In this document: piece by piece, positions 1-12,742 of the stretch
Layout: the number at the start of each line of letters is the position of its first letter
Numbering within the stretch: position 1 is the stretch's first letter
Assembly (NCBI RefSeq): GCF_901709675.1
Contig: NC_051094.1
Coordinates: forward strand, 15,727,501 to 15,791,500
Length of the DNA stretch: 64,000 nt
DNA from: Syngnathus acus
Lineage: Eukaryota > Chordata > Actinopteri > Syngnathiformes > Syngnathidae
Direction of reading: 5' to 3'
The notes under the pieces: generated by a model
Databases searched by the model: none
Seen by the model: the letters and a program-made list of their open reading frames with translations, nothing else
What the model was told of the DNA's origin: nothing
Program-made: the position numbers and the translations under genes

Positions 1-240
1 TCATCAGGATGCCTCCTGGACGCCTCCCTGGGGAGGTGTTCTGGGCATGTCCCACCGGTAGGAGACCCTGGGGACGACCCAGGACGCGCTGGAGAGACTA
101 TGTCTCTCAGCTGGCCTGGGAACACCTTGGGATCCCCCGGGATGAGCTGGTTGGGGAGAGGGAAGTCTGGGAGTCCCTCCTGAAGCTGCTGCCCCCGCGA
201 CCCGACCCCGGATAAGCGGAAGAAGATGGATGGATGGATG
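1..240 (+). mobile_element. Rex3/RTE-like LINE, 3' end, cut by window edge
   Basis: The plus strand encodes the last ~70 residues of a Rex3-type reverse transcriptase polyprotein (RMPPGRLPGEVF, GRPRTRWRDYVSQLAWE, WESLLKLLPPRPDPG then stop), followed by a GGATAAGCGGAAGAAG stretch and a short GATG-repeat tail. It matches the C-terminus encoded on the minus strand at 7811 almost word for word, but lacks three residues around DELVGERE (DELDEVAGERE in the other copy). A very short 3' UTR ending in GATG repeats is a known feature of Rex3 elements. The 5' side runs off the window. Confidence 0.85.
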
Positions 241-654
241 AATTTTTGAAATTCCCCCCGGACATATTTTGGGAGCTGAAAACATGTCCGGGAAAAGAGG
301 ACGTCTTGTCACCCTAATGCGGGGTCATATTATCTTGTGGCTTGTTGTCTCATCGGGGGGAAGCAAACGCTTCTCGACTCAGACTGCTTTTCAATGGGAT
401 TGTTATCTCGTACACATTCCCAGGCACTTACACGAGCCCAATGACTGCAGCCCGGACACACGCACCCACACAAAGGCTTGTCCACAACTATGCCTTTTTT
501 TTTACTCAACATTTAGAGTTGGAGGCAAAATAAATCTCAAAATAAATGGGTGTGCAAGTATTTGGATTCATGGTGGATTTGCAAAAGACGTGAGCTGTTT
601 TGACGTCCTGGTTTGTCCCTAAGAGTCGAAAGGCGAAGACCTTGTGCTCTATGA
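241..654. other. Intergenic, no gene seen
   Basis: No coding sequence can be supported. Positions about 258-320 carry a string (gacatgtccgggaaaagagg) also present in modified form inside the hAT-like element near 45850, so this is probably a dispersed-repeat fragment. The rest is unassigned. Confidence 0.4.
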
Positions 655-1549
655 CAGGGGTCCCCAACCCCCAGTCCGCGGACCGGTACCGGGCCGTGGG
701 TCACTTGGTACCGGGCCGCCAAGCCACACAGGAAAAAAATTTTTTTTTATTTTTTATCGACGATCAATTCATTCTGGTCAAGTTGCTCGTCCCGGTCACG
801 TGACATGTTTTCCCAGTCGAGCCCGCAAAGCTAGCAAAAATAATTAAGAATTTATTTTGAAAAATGTAAAAAGTTGGGCAATTCTCTCCCAATTACATCC
901 GTCGCTGTGTCTCTTGACCCAAGACGCTCGTCTCGGTCACGTGACATGCCACCCCAGTCGAGCCCGCGAGGCAAGAAAAAATGAGCAAGAAACAGAGAAG
1001 TTTGGAAAGCTTCTTCGGAAAGGGAAACAAGCCCAATCAGGAGACGGAAGAAGAGGCTACGACTTCTAAGAAAAGGAAAGCTGCATTTAAAAGAACATTT
1101 CTGGAGTCCTACTTAAAATGTGGATTTATTGCCACAGGTGACTCTGACGCGCCAAGCCCACTCGGCACATGTGGCGACAGGCTAGCGAACGAGGCAATGA
1201 AGCCTTCAAAACTGCTTTGGCACATGGAGACCAAGCATCCTGCATTAAAAGACAAACCTTAACGACTTCGGGTGTCATTGTCTCCGATTACGCCTAGATG
1301 GGACCGGCTCGTTTCTGAGAAACAAGCTCAGTGCTCCCACTAATTCAACGTAATGGTGAGTTTTATTTTTATGTGGTTTATATTAGTTTTTATGCCAGTC
1401 GTATCATTTTATTTCATCGTATCTATATATTTATTATAAATGTAGTATTTATTTATATACATTTATTATTTATTTATATCAAGGCCGGTCCGCAAAAATA
1501 TTTCTGACGCGTAACCGCTCCATGGCGCAAAAAAGGTTGGGGACCACTG
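655..1549 (+). mobile_element. Internally deleted hAT transposon with BED-finger transposase stub
   Basis: The element begins CAGGGGTCCCCAACC and ends with the inverted form GGTTGGGGACCACTG, terminal repeats of the hAT type. It encloses an ORF at 981-1262 (93 aa) that is the N-terminus of a ZBED5/SCAND3-like hAT transposase: a basic start (MSKKQRSLESFFGKGNK), then a BED-type segment with the GDRLANEAMKPSK and HMETKHPALK motifs, ending where FF-containing transposase sequence would continue. The first zinc-ligand Cys pair is damaged (GTCGD where CxxCGD is usual) and the whole RNase H-like catalytic domain is missing. No 8-bp target duplication could be matched at the ends, so the flanks have drifted or the true ends differ slightly. 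Confidence 0.75.
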
Positions 1550-1763
1550 ACTTAGTAGATAGATAACCTGAAGAAAACCGAGGTTGCGTTCCTCTGGTGA
1601 CAAATTTGCACTGGCGTGATTTTCTTGCCCGAAGCCCTGTTAAAGGGAATTCAAAGTTGCGATCTCCGAGGATAGCTGAACGCAAGCTTCGATTGCCTGA
1701 TACTACAGCAGAAAGCGGTATCTTTCTTGCAGCATCCTCAACATCATAACATTTAGATGGGCC

Positions 1764-1918
1764 ATGAAGGCGTCCACTAGTGTTTTGCTTTTCCTGGTGC
1801 TATCCGCATCCGTGCTCTCGACGGCCCAAGCGGCTAGGAGCCGGACCAGCAGCCAGAACAGCTTCCGACGGGCGGCCAACGGCATCTACCAGATGCTGAA
1901 CAACGTGTTCGGGGAGGA
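1764..1918 (+). CDS. Candidate first coding exon of a small secreted peptide
   Basis: An ATG in good context (gggccATGAAG) opens a reading frame beginning MKASTSVLLFLVLSAS, with an Ala-rich end (STAQA), a convincing signal peptide of about 23 residues. A basic, Ser/Arg-rich segment follows (ARSRTSSQNSFRRAANGIYQ) and then MLNNVFGED. A polypyrimidine tract and cag at about 1727-1734 could be the acceptor of a 5' UTR exon. The frame stays open to 1991, but the residues after GED look random, so a splice donor probably lies near 1915-1925 (a GTGGGT is at 1924). No downstream exon was found. I do not recognise the protein. Codon use is G+C-rich compared with its surroundings, which supports real coding. 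It could be a neuropeptide or other secreted precursor, a retained exon of a dead gene, or coincidence. Confidence 0.45.
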
Positions 1919-1991
1919 TGGATGTGGGTTGAATGATAGAGCCTCCATTTTTTGCAGCCAGGCCTTAAAACAGAGGGATTGGACAGCTTGA

Positions 1992-4248
1992 CCTTTGACC
2001 TATCAAAACTGAACTGGGCTATAACTCATGATTGGAATGGCGGATTTATGTGGGACAAAGTGTTCTGGAAAGCTTGAAGGGAGCACTGACACATAAGTGA
2101 GAATTGGATCGGTCTGTCCATTTTCGTCTCTGAACTGTTCAATGGCACAGCTCTCTAGCACCTCATAGTTTGTTTCAGAACCTGACTAAACCCTGACAGA
2201 AGGCCTTTATATACTCGGGCGGACGTCAACTGCGGCGTTGCATCATGATTGACGCTGCGACCAGTCTGCAACACGCTGTTTACATTAGAAATTGTCAAAT
2301 GCTTTTCTTATCTTTTGTAATTGGCAATGCAATATTACATATTGGGGCTTTCCCGGCTACATCCTACAAGGTGTTAGTGCAAAATAAGTTATTGAGCACC
2401 ACTCTAACACAAGGTCTCTGAAATTGTGATTGATTTGTCACCAGTTGCCACGGAGAAGTGGTTTTACATTCAGATTGCTGCTGCAGCTGCAAATGTAACG
2501 TCTCCCTGTTCTGCACCACTTTAGCCCCGGCCCACCCACTCTGCGATCATGCGCTGCTCATTGTACACATCTGCACCTTGTTTATACCAATCACCACTTG
2601 TATTTAAATGCTGCTCGCCAGTCGCTTTCTTGTCAGATTGCCTTGTGCCTTGCCTGTGTGTTCACATGAGTCCCATCCTGTTCCTCACCTGTCTGCACTT
2701 GCCGCTCCACAATCTGACCCGTTGTCGCCTTGTTTTTGCTCGCCTCTTTTTCTTCGACCTGTTTGCCTGGCCTGACTCCCGCCTGTCCCCATTCACAGGT
2801 CTGTCTAGCGTCTTCTACTCACCAGCTGCGGACCTGCTCGCCGGTTGTGGACAGTTGTCTGAGTGTAGTTGGTGTAAGGCCTTCTTGTTGGAACTCAAAT
2901 AATTGTTCAAGCTGCAATTGTTTGGTCAGTCTTTTGCCTTGACAGCAAAGCAAGCTATTCTTTGAAGGCGTAGTATGGGCATGGATAAAAAGCTACACAC
3001 GCACTTACCACCTACAACTCCGGCTTCTGAGTCAATGTCATGATAATTAAATGCATTTTCTGGTCATCTGGGTCCCCTTGTTCTATCAGACATGGGCTCT
3101 ATTATTATGGCTTTGTTACTTGTTTAAAAAGCCCATGGGAGTATAAATTGGCCATAACTCCATTTTGGTCATGCACACATATAAATCATGCGTCCATGGA
3201 GAGGACTTCTCAGGGCTGATGCAGCCATTTTCCAATGATAGCTGTGGGCGATTCCTGTGAGGAGCTAGGTCTATACAATTACTGGACACAGCATTTGGAG
3301 GCCTGGTCTGGTCATAGTAGAGGTTAAGTTTTGAGGTCATGTGATTCTCTACTTAGCTTTAGGAATCAAATATGGAGCTTTGACGAGTTTGCATGTGATG
3401 ATCAGCGGATGCTTGTGAGCAACATTCAAAAATCAAAACTAAATAATCTATCCATTCAGACGAGCTTCAGATTCAGGCGGAGCACTACGAAAGGCCTAGG
3501 TGTGAAATTCACGGCCTGCCACTGCTGAATACACATTTTAGTCACCAGAGCCAATTGAATTGAGGGGCAGTAACATAGTTGAGCTCTGCAAGAGGATTGG
3601 CTATTAATGAGAATGAACACGTGGGGTGAAATTCGACACCACCCACCCCAAAATGGCTGCAGATTTGAACAAATATGTTACAAGATACACAGAGGAGCGA
3701 GAGAGAGAGAGAGAGGTGAAAAACCTTTTAATCGTGTTTAATCGAGAGAGAGAATGCTATTTGTGAATGCTACTTCAGTCAATTAGCAAGCAGTGTAAGC
3801 ATCATATAAAGCAGCGTACCATATTGCTCAGTGCAGAAAAAAAAACACACCATTGCAGAAGAGCTGATTCTACCTGCAGCCATGGAATGCTGCCTCATTT
3901 TGAGCACAAATTGTTTTCTTCCTTTTTGTTTTGTAGGTTAAAATGTTTTATATATTGTGCTCCTGAGTTAATGTTGCTGATTACTTTGAATTTAATATTA
4001 TTTATTGCTGTTATTTAATTTAATATTATGTATGTTTATTATTATTTTATTGTATTTTTTTTCAGCATAAAATGGCAGTTGGTCAAGAATGTTTATAGTT
4101 TGAATAATTATAATTTATCTTTTAACTTTAGGCAAGGTGATGCACTTTGAATCTGTTCTAGTACAGACTAAAAAAACAATGTTATTAATCGTTATTCTTT
4201 ATTGTAAGTTGATATTTCTTTTTTTGTTTTCTTTAATTTTAATAACAT
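1992..4248. other. Intergenic, unassigned
   Basis: No gene is supported. The stretch about 2549-2930 is C/T-rich (Cys/Leu/Pro-rich translation on the plus strand) and resembles the leader regions of teleost LTR elements, but no LTR pair, primer-binding site or gag frame is visible. A short GA run is at about 3699-3715. The remainder is A+T-rich non-coding DNA. Confidence 0.4.
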
Positions 4249-4311
4249 GGGGGGGCGCGAAATGTTTTCTTCTCCCTGGGTGGCATCACAGAAAATAATT
4301 GAGAAGCACTG
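4249..4311 (-). mobile_element. hAT-type terminal fragment
   Basis: The plus strand reads gggggcgcgaaatgtt... and ends ttgagaagcactg. The reverse complement, CAGTGCTTCTCAA, is a typical hAT terminal inverted repeat, followed inward by G-rich sequence as in common fish hAT MITEs. The partner end was not located upstream, so this is a solo or degraded end. Confidence 0.5.
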
Positions 4312-4391
4312 ATTTAGAGCATGACAAAGTGAGGACCGGCCAAATTGTCCTCACTTTGCTAAAATGTCCTTACACTGTTGGTCTATTTACT

Positions 4392-5546
<1,155 letters not shown>

Positions 5547-7771
5547 TTGTTTGTAGACCAGAATCTCAACTTCAAGGTGATCGAAAATATGACTGTAATT
5601 ATTGCTGATGTAATTGAATGTATTACCATAGAAATCGACATGGGGAAAAAAAGAAATGTAATTGTTAGTTGTGTTTATCGAGCTCCTGGCTCCATTATGG
5701 AGGGATTATTACCCAATACAAATCAGAAACCGAACTTCATCTGTGGTGATCTCAATATAGATCTTCTGAAACCCAACAAACATAAACAGACTGACGAGTT
5801 CTATGATACATTGTGTATGTGTCTCTTGCCCATGATCACCAAGCCAAGCAGAGTAACATCACATTGTGCCGTTCTCATTGATAACATATTCACAAATAAC
5901 TTGGAAAACAATATCATTCGTGGGTTATTGCTGAATGACATAAGTGACCATTTGCCTGTTTTTGTGGTTTATGACTGTGATTGTAATAATGTAAAGGATG
6001 GAAGTAACGTTTACAAGAGGGTGAGAACATCAGAATTCCTGAGTGCTTTCAGAGCAGATCTATTGACAGAAGATTGGAATTGTGTGTATAATGAGTGTAA
6101 TGTAGACATAGATATATTCCTAGAAAGATTTATGTCATTGTATGATAAAAACTGCCCACTAAAGCATTGCTATCGGAAGCATAAGTATACAGAGTCCCCA
6201 TGGATCACAAAAGGTCTACAAAATGCCAGTAAAAAGAAAAGTTCTATGTATCGAGAATTTATAAAGCATAGAACCATAGAGACAGAAATTAAGTACAAAA
6301 GATATAAAAATAAGATGACGCAAATTATGAGGAGGTGCAAGAAGGATTACTACAGCAAGTTAATAAAAAAAAATAGAAGCAATAGTAAAGGGATATGGAA
6401 GGTTTTAAACAGTATTATCCGGAAAGGAGCTGCTAACACAAAGTATCCTGAACGCTTCATGGATAATGACAAGACCATAAACAAAATGGAAGATGCGGTC
6501 AATGATTTTAATGCATTTTTTGTGAATGTAGGACCGAAATTGGCTGAGGCTATCAGTGACCCGTCGATAGAGCAGGCAAGAGCAGTAGGAGATGGTATTG
6601 AAATGAATCCAAGTTCAATGTTCTTGAGAGCGGTTGATGAGAAAGAAGTTTTAGATATTGTAAAATCATGCAAAAATAAAACATCTACAGATGGGAATGA
6701 TGTTGATATGGCCTTAATTAAGGAAGTTGTTGATGGAGTGGTAAATCCTCTGACATACATCTGTAATTTGTCCTTTAAAACAGGTACCTTCCCAAGCAAA
6801 ATGAAAATGGCTAAGGTTATCTCACTGTATAAAACAGGAGATAAACATCTCTTTACGAATTATAGACCTGTTTCTCTATTATGTCAATTCTCTAAAATCT
6901 TGGAGAAGCTTTTCATTGTGAGACTGGATAGTTTCACTGAGATACACAACTTGTTAACTGACAGCCAATATGGATTTAGAACAAATAGATCAACAACTAT
7001 GGCACTAATGGATTTGACGGAAGAAATAACTAACTGTATTGACAATAAGGAGTATGCGGTAGGAGTATTTATTGATTTGAAAAAAGCTTTTGATACCATT
7101 GACCATAACATATTATTGTATAAAATGGAAAGATATGGGATGAGAGGTGTAGTATTGAGCTGGTTAAAAAGTTACATTACTAACAGACAACAGTTTGTTA
7201 AGATGGGTAATCATATATCATCATGCCCAGACATTACCTGTGGAGTCCCACAGGGGTCAGTGTTGGGCCCCATATTATTTATTCTGTACATAAATGATAT
7301 TTGACATTAATAAATTATCGTTGAATGTAGACAAAACCAAACTGATGGTATTTGGAAACCGTAAAATAGATACACAGGTTCAAGTAACAATAGATAATGT
7401 CAATATTGAACAAGTTTGAGATCAAATTTTTAGGAGTAATATTAGACAATAAATTCTGTTGGAAACCTCATATAAGATACGTTAGAACCAAAGTAGCAAG
7501 GAGTATTGCAGTACTGTGCAGTGCAAAACGTATTCTAGAGCAGAGAATGTTGTATACCCCGTATTGTTGTCTTGTTTTACCATATTTGACTTACTGCTTG
7601 GAGATATGGGGAAATGCATACATAAGCACTTCAAAATCATTAATTATACTACAGAAAAAAGTTATGAGAATTGTTCACAAGGTTGGATTTCGAGATCATA
7701 CAAATAATTTGTTTTTAAAATCAAACGCTTTAAAGCTGATGGACTTATTCAAATTTAGACTGGCACAGATA
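5547..7771 (+). mobile_element. LINE endonuclease/RT polyprotein, 5'-truncated, catalytic motif deleted
   Basis: A continuous frame to 7304 (585 aa) encodes the C-terminal half of an apurinic-type endonuclease (CVYRAPGS, FICGDLNIDLL, DHLPVFVVYD) and then reverse transcriptase (FKTGTFPSKMK, NYRPVSLL, QYGFRTNRSTTMAL, VFIDLKKAFDTIDH, CGVPQGSVLGPILFILYINDI). The architecture fits the jockey superfamily (L2/CR1/Rex1-like); the clade is unresolved. Right after YINDI comes a stop, and the sequence resumes at INKLSLNVDKTKLMVFGN, so about 40-50 residues, including the catalytic FADD motif, have been deleted. The C-terminal part (FLGVILDNKFCWKPHI, LPYLTYCLEIWGNA) continues from 7397 until a Rex3 insertion interrupts it at MYRT. 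The element is dead. It continues at 9722-10226. Confidence 0.9.
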
Positions 7772-7783
7772 ATGTATCGAACA
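7772..7783. repeat. Target-site duplication of the Rex3 insertion, left copy
   Basis: ATGTATCGAACA sits immediately before the (TCCA)n end of the inserted Rex3 and is repeated exactly at 9722-9733. It belongs to the host LINE coding sequence (MYRT). Confidence 0.93.
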
Positions 7784-9721
7784 TCCATCCATCCATCCAT
7801 CTTCTTCCGCTTATCCGGGGTCGGGTCGCGGGGGCAGCAGCTTCAGGAGGGACTCCCAGACTTCCCTCTCCCCAGCTACTTCATCTAGCTCATCCCGGGG
7901 GATCCCAAGGCGTTCCCAGGCCAGCCGAGAGACATAGTCTCTCCAGCGCGTCCTGGGTCGTCCCCGGGGTCTCCTACCGGTGGGACATGCCCGGAACACC
8001 TCCCCAGGGAGGCGTCCAGGAGGCATCCTGATGAGATGCCCGAGCCACCTCATCTGGCTCCTCTCAACGTGGAGGAGTAGCGACTCTACTCCGAGTCTCT
8101 CCCGGATGACCGAACTTCTCACCCTATCTCTAAGGGAGAGCCCGGACATCCTGCGGAGAAAACTCATTTCGGCCGCTTGTATCCGGGATCTCGTTCTTTC
8201 GGTCACGACCCATAGCTCGTGACCATAGGTGAGGGTAGGAGCGTAAATCGACCGGTAAATTGAGAGCTTTGCCTTTTGGCTCAGCTCTCTCTTCACCACG
8301 ACGGACCGGTACAGAGTCCGCATTACTGCCGACGCTGCACCGATCCGCCTGTCGATCTCACGCTCCATCCTCCCCTCACTCGTGAACAAGACCCCAAGAT
8401 ACTTAAACTCCTCCACTTGGGGCAGGATCTCATCCCCGATCCGGAGAGGGCATTCCACCCTTTTCCGATCGAGGACCATGGACTCGGATTTGGAGGTGCT
8501 GACCCTCATCCCGACCGCTTCACACTCGGCTGCGAACCGCTCCAGTGAGAGCTGGAGATCACGGCCTGAAGAAGCCAACAGCACAACGTCGTCTGCAAAA
8601 AGCAGAGACGCGATGCTGAGGTCCCCAAACCGGACACCCTCAACGCCTCGGCTGCACCTAGAAATTCTGTCCATAAAAATTATGAACAGAATCGGTGACA
8701 AAGGGCAGCCTTGGCGGAGTCCAACCCTCACTGGGAACGAATCCGACTTACTGCCGGAAATGCGGACCACACTCTGGCATCGGTGATACAGGGACCGAAC
8801 CGCCCTTATCAGTTGGCTCGGTACCCCGTACTCCCGAAGCACCCCCCACAGAACCTCCCGAGGGACACGGTCGAACGCCTTCTCCAAGTCCACAAAACAC
8901 ATGTGGACTGGTTGGGCGAACTCCCATGCACCCTCGAGGATCCTGTTGAGGGTGAAGAGCTGGTCCACTGTTCCACGGCCAGGACGAAAGCCACACTGTT
9001 CCTCCTGAATCCGAGGTTCGACCTCCCGACGGACCCTCCTCTCCAGCACCCCTGAATAGACCTTACCAGGGAGGCTGAGGAGTGTAATTCCCCTGTAATT
9101 GGAACACACCCTCCGGTCCCCCTTCTTAAAGAGGGGAACCACCACCCCAGTCTGCCAATCCAGAGGCACTGTCCCCGATGTCCACGCGATGCTGTAGAGA
9201 CGTGTCAGCCATGACAGCCCCACAACATCCAGAGCCCTTAAGAAATCCGGGCGGATCTCATCCACCCCCGGGGCCTTGCCACCGAGGAGTTTTTTTTAAC
9301 TACCTCAGTGACTTCAACCCCAGAGATTGGAGAGTCCGCCTCAGAGTCCCCAGGCCCTGCTTCCACAATGGAAGGCGTGTCGGTGGAATTGAGGAGGTCT
9401 TCGAAGTATTCTCCCCACCGACACACGACGTCCCGAGTCGAGGTCAGCAGCACGCCATCTCCACTGTAAACAGTGTTGACGTTGCACTGCTTCCCCCTCC
9501 TGAGACGCCGGATGGTGGACCAGAATTTCCTCGAAGCCGTCCGGAAGTCATTCTCCATGGCCTCGCCGAACTCCTCCCACGCCCGGGTTTTTGCCTCAGC
9601 AACCGCCGAAGCCGCGTTCCGCTTGGCCACCCGGTACCTGTCAGCTGCCTCCGGAGTCCCGCAGGCCAAAACGGCCCGATAGGACTCCTTCTTCAGCTTG
9701 ACGGCATCCCTTACCGCCGGT
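7784..9721 (-). mobile_element. Rex3/RTE-like LINE, 5'-truncated, nested in another LINE
   Basis: The minus strand carries a 484-aa frame (9265 down to 7811) with a nearly complete reverse transcriptase: WQTGVVVPLFKKGDR, NYRGITLLSLPGKVY, CGFRPGRGTVDQLF, FVDLEKAFDRVPRE, GLRQGCPLSPILF, the catalytic SLLFADDVVLLAS and the thumb/C-terminal region to LLKLLPPRPDPG. An upstream frame (9669-9238) carries the linker (AADRYRVAKRNAASAVAEAK) and meets the main frame at a run of eight A (minus strand, near 9291-9298), where VVKK should lead into LLGGKAPGVDEIRPDF. This is a simple homopolymer frameshift. The endonuclease half is missing, as expected for 5' truncation. The 3' end has the characteristic GATG-type repeat tail. 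The host LINE resumes exactly after the 12-bp duplication. It is young-looking, with catalytic residues intact. Confidence 0.93.
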
Positions 9722-10226
9722 ATGTATCGAACAAAGACTCAAAAACTCCCAGGGAACATTAAAAAATTATTTATTGAAAAAGATAAGGGATATAATTTGA
9801 GAGGAAAAGGTAACTTTGATAAGGAGTATGCTGGCACCAATCTCAGGAGCAGGTGCATATCCTATGGAGTACCTGTGTGGAAAGGATTAGAAGATAAAAT
9901 GAAGGAAAGCAGAAATACAGTTCTATTTAAAAAAATGTATAAAGGAATGATATTTGCAAATTACCAAAAAGAGAAAAATGAAGGTGACTACTGTTAAACT
10001 TTTGGATTATAAGATGTTTTTGTTGTTTTTCTTTTGTTCTTTTGTAGTTTTAATGTTCTCACTCGGAACTAAGTGATGGATAGGGGTAGGACATGATAAG
10101 CCTAGGCTTCTTCCTACTTTCCAACAGTGATATATATTGTTTGTTTTTTGTTGTTTGTTTTTTATTGTTTTTATTCTTTAAATCATGTTCGAAATAAATA
10201 GATTATTCATTCATTCATTCATTCAA
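9722..10226 (+). mobile_element. Host LINE, C-terminal coding end and 3' tail
   Basis: This continues the LINE of 5547-7771 after the Rex3 insertion. The frame resumes with the duplicated MYRT and continues KTQKLPGNIKKLF, CISYGVPVWKGLEDKMK to a stop at about 9997. An A+T-rich 3' UTR follows with GAAATAAATAG and five ATTC repeats (10205-10224), which look like the 3' tail of the element. Confidence 0.88.
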
Positions 10227-12380
10227 TCACGATTTCACTCGATCAAAGTTTTAGCCCAAATGCATCCAGTAAGGCTCCATTTAAACATAAACTCATAAAA
10301 TAGCTAGCCCCCCCAATCCCCCCCCCCCCCTCCACTGTCTCTCAGTATCTGTAGCATTGTTTCCGAATGGACAGAAGGTTACAGCTTGTTTTACTAACAC
10401 TGGTGTCACTGGTGCTATTCTCCCTGCTGTCATCACTCATACTAGATGCAGTGGAGGAATGTGCATGTCAGCCATGACTTCCCACTACCTCTGTTAGTTG
10501 GATCCGCAGCCAACTGTCACACCTGCTTCTTGCCCAAGCAGTAGGCCTCCTAGTCAGCTTTTTATTTACCTCAAAAGCTCATGCTACACAACGCGTGATG
10601 TAATTTGCTCATCTATCTATAAAATCAGTATGTGCGCAGAGGGAAAACAGAGCCCATTCAGGTTCCGATCGGGATGAGTGATGACTGCAGCCTATTGGAG
10701 CTTTGTAAGGACACTCGTATGAGGAATTCGTCAGAGACGTGAATTGTGATGTCCTGATACTGGACTCACAGACGTGTCCAAGGGCACACACAAATCGCAT
10801 TGTATATGCAACTTTGAAAAGTGTGCAGTTGTTGCGGACATAAAATGCAGGTTTGTGCGTTATAGCAATTAACTTCTGTAGCGAGAGCATGTAAGAGATG
10901 TATGTGTACTTGTTGACTAGGGACCTATAAAGAAGACGAACAGACTGGATTTGTAAATTGATAGAAAGCTGTAGTTTGTTTTCCAGGGCAGAATAAACCC
11001 TGCACAGCTTGGGGACCCGGGAAGTCGACCCTGATCCCTGGAGAAGTAAAGAGATGTTATAATGTTATTAAAAATAAAACAAAGAGAATTTCAAAGCTAA
11101 TGTTATTGACAAAGAAAAGAAAGATGTTACAATGGATGTGAACCAGGATATAGTTTACAGGTGATATTATGTATAGCTGAAAAGAAAGGAGGAAAGGAAA
11201 AGAGTGCTTGTTACTTGAAGATTTACTGTGAGTTTATTGTGTTTATTGTTCATGTGCATTTACAAATAGAGTAAAACAAAACAAGTTATTTTCCTGTTTT
11301 ACTTTGAACTCAATATGAAAGTGAGATGGACTTGCTTGGCCGAATGTGGCCTACTCTCAAAGCCACTATTACTATTAGCTTTGTTGTTTGCACAACACTC
11401 TAATGTCCATAGTGACTGGAATGGCACCAAGAAGAGTGCAGCCTGTTATAAAATATGTTTTTTCCTTTGCTACTTCCTGATTTAACAAGGATAGCGATCT
11501 GACTGGCAGACTTGATTCTGGAAGGTACTTGTAGGCTATTTGGATCCTCACCAAAGTTTGTGGGATCTTCTCTGCCCCAATGTCAACCCACTGCAAAGTT
11601 GACTGTTATGAATGGCACACAACCTCTGACCTCCATATGTTTTGAAAACTAGACAGAAGGCTACCAAATTGGCACCCCCGCCATCCCGCTCCTCATTTTG
11701 ACTCCCCCACTCCTTCCACATGACGCAGCGTGGCCTGTACACACATCCTGCCTTTGTGGGCCAGGAATTTTAAGAATGTTGACTGTTGCCCTTCTCCCTT
11801 CTGTTGACCATCAAGGTGCTGCCCCCCCTCGATCCAAACTTAGCACCCCAGTGGTTTTTCAACACAACTGTCAGGGTGTTTGTATGGATAAATTTGTGCA
11901 CTGTGGTGTGTGTCCTCCCACAGCGACAAGGCCGCTTTGGACTGGAGTGACAGCACCTGCTCTTGGAAGTCAAGTGGTGTGTAGGGGCTCTAACTTAGAA
12001 GCCACAATTTCACTACCATCAAGGATTTACCAGTTGAGCTTCTTTTCATGTGCAAATATACATTTGGCATTTTTTCTTTGATGGCTAAAACCTCTGACCT
12101 TGTAGTGAGGCAATTTGGTCAACAGCTGCTTCCAACAGTTTAAGTCAACAGGTTTCAAAAGGACACTCTGAACCAATATCAAAGAACTGGTGACAGAAAA
12201 GAGAGACTGCAAAGCGATCTCATGTCACCCGTGTCTGGACCACATACACTCAGAAGCAGCACGCAGAGATAGATCTATCACTTCAGGTGATGAATTTCAA
12301 ACACTTGCCCGATGGGTGACAAAGGAAACGCTGACTTTTTCCTGCCACTCGGGCGAACTGGAGATTAGGCCGGTATTCCC
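10227..12380. other. Intergenic upstream of ccn1, unassigned
   Basis: No coding exon can be supported and open frames are short and unlike known proteins. A C-run is at about 10310-10330. The stretch 11600-12000 is unique-looking and could hold regulatory sequence for ccn1, but nothing specific is visible. Confidence 0.35.
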
Positions 12381-12388
12381 TGGAATGT
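12381..12388 (+). promoter_or_regulatory. Candidate TEAD (YAP/TAZ) site upstream of ccn1
   Basis: TGGAATGT is the reverse complement of the TEAD core ACATTCCA. It lies about 360 bp upstream of the putative ccn1 TATA box. CCN1 is a classic YAP-TEAD target in mammals, so the site is plausible, but a single 8-mer is weak evidence. Confidence 0.35.
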
Positions 12389-12742
12389 GGCCCATTCGGA
12401 AAGAGGCTGGGGGAACACAGGATGTCCTGAGCTGGAGTCTCACAACACAGCGTCGTGTTGTTCGCAGGGACTTTCTCCATTTCAGAACATCGCCACTTTA
12501 AAGCAAAAAGTTCATTTGCGGTGCTTCTATTATACCTGTTGCTTCTACGTCCTTCACGACTCAAGTAAAAAAGGTAGACTTAAATTAACAGACACATTTG
12601 ACAGGGTGGAGTTAGATTGTTACATCTTGTTCCAAGTATAAACTCATTTTCAAGGTGGGGTGATTTGAATACTTTTTTATTAGTCCCACCTTCTGCCTCT
12701 GTTGTGCTGATGATATTACAGAGGAGGTGGGGCCATGTGTGT

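Noticed and set aside
2549-2902. 117-aa Cys/Leu-rich protein
   Set aside because: C/T-rich low-complexity DNA resembling retroelement leader; no signal, domain or homology seen.
8276-9762. Plus-strand frames opposite the Rex3 polyprotein
   Set aside because: Antisense shadows; the minus strand carries all RT motifs.
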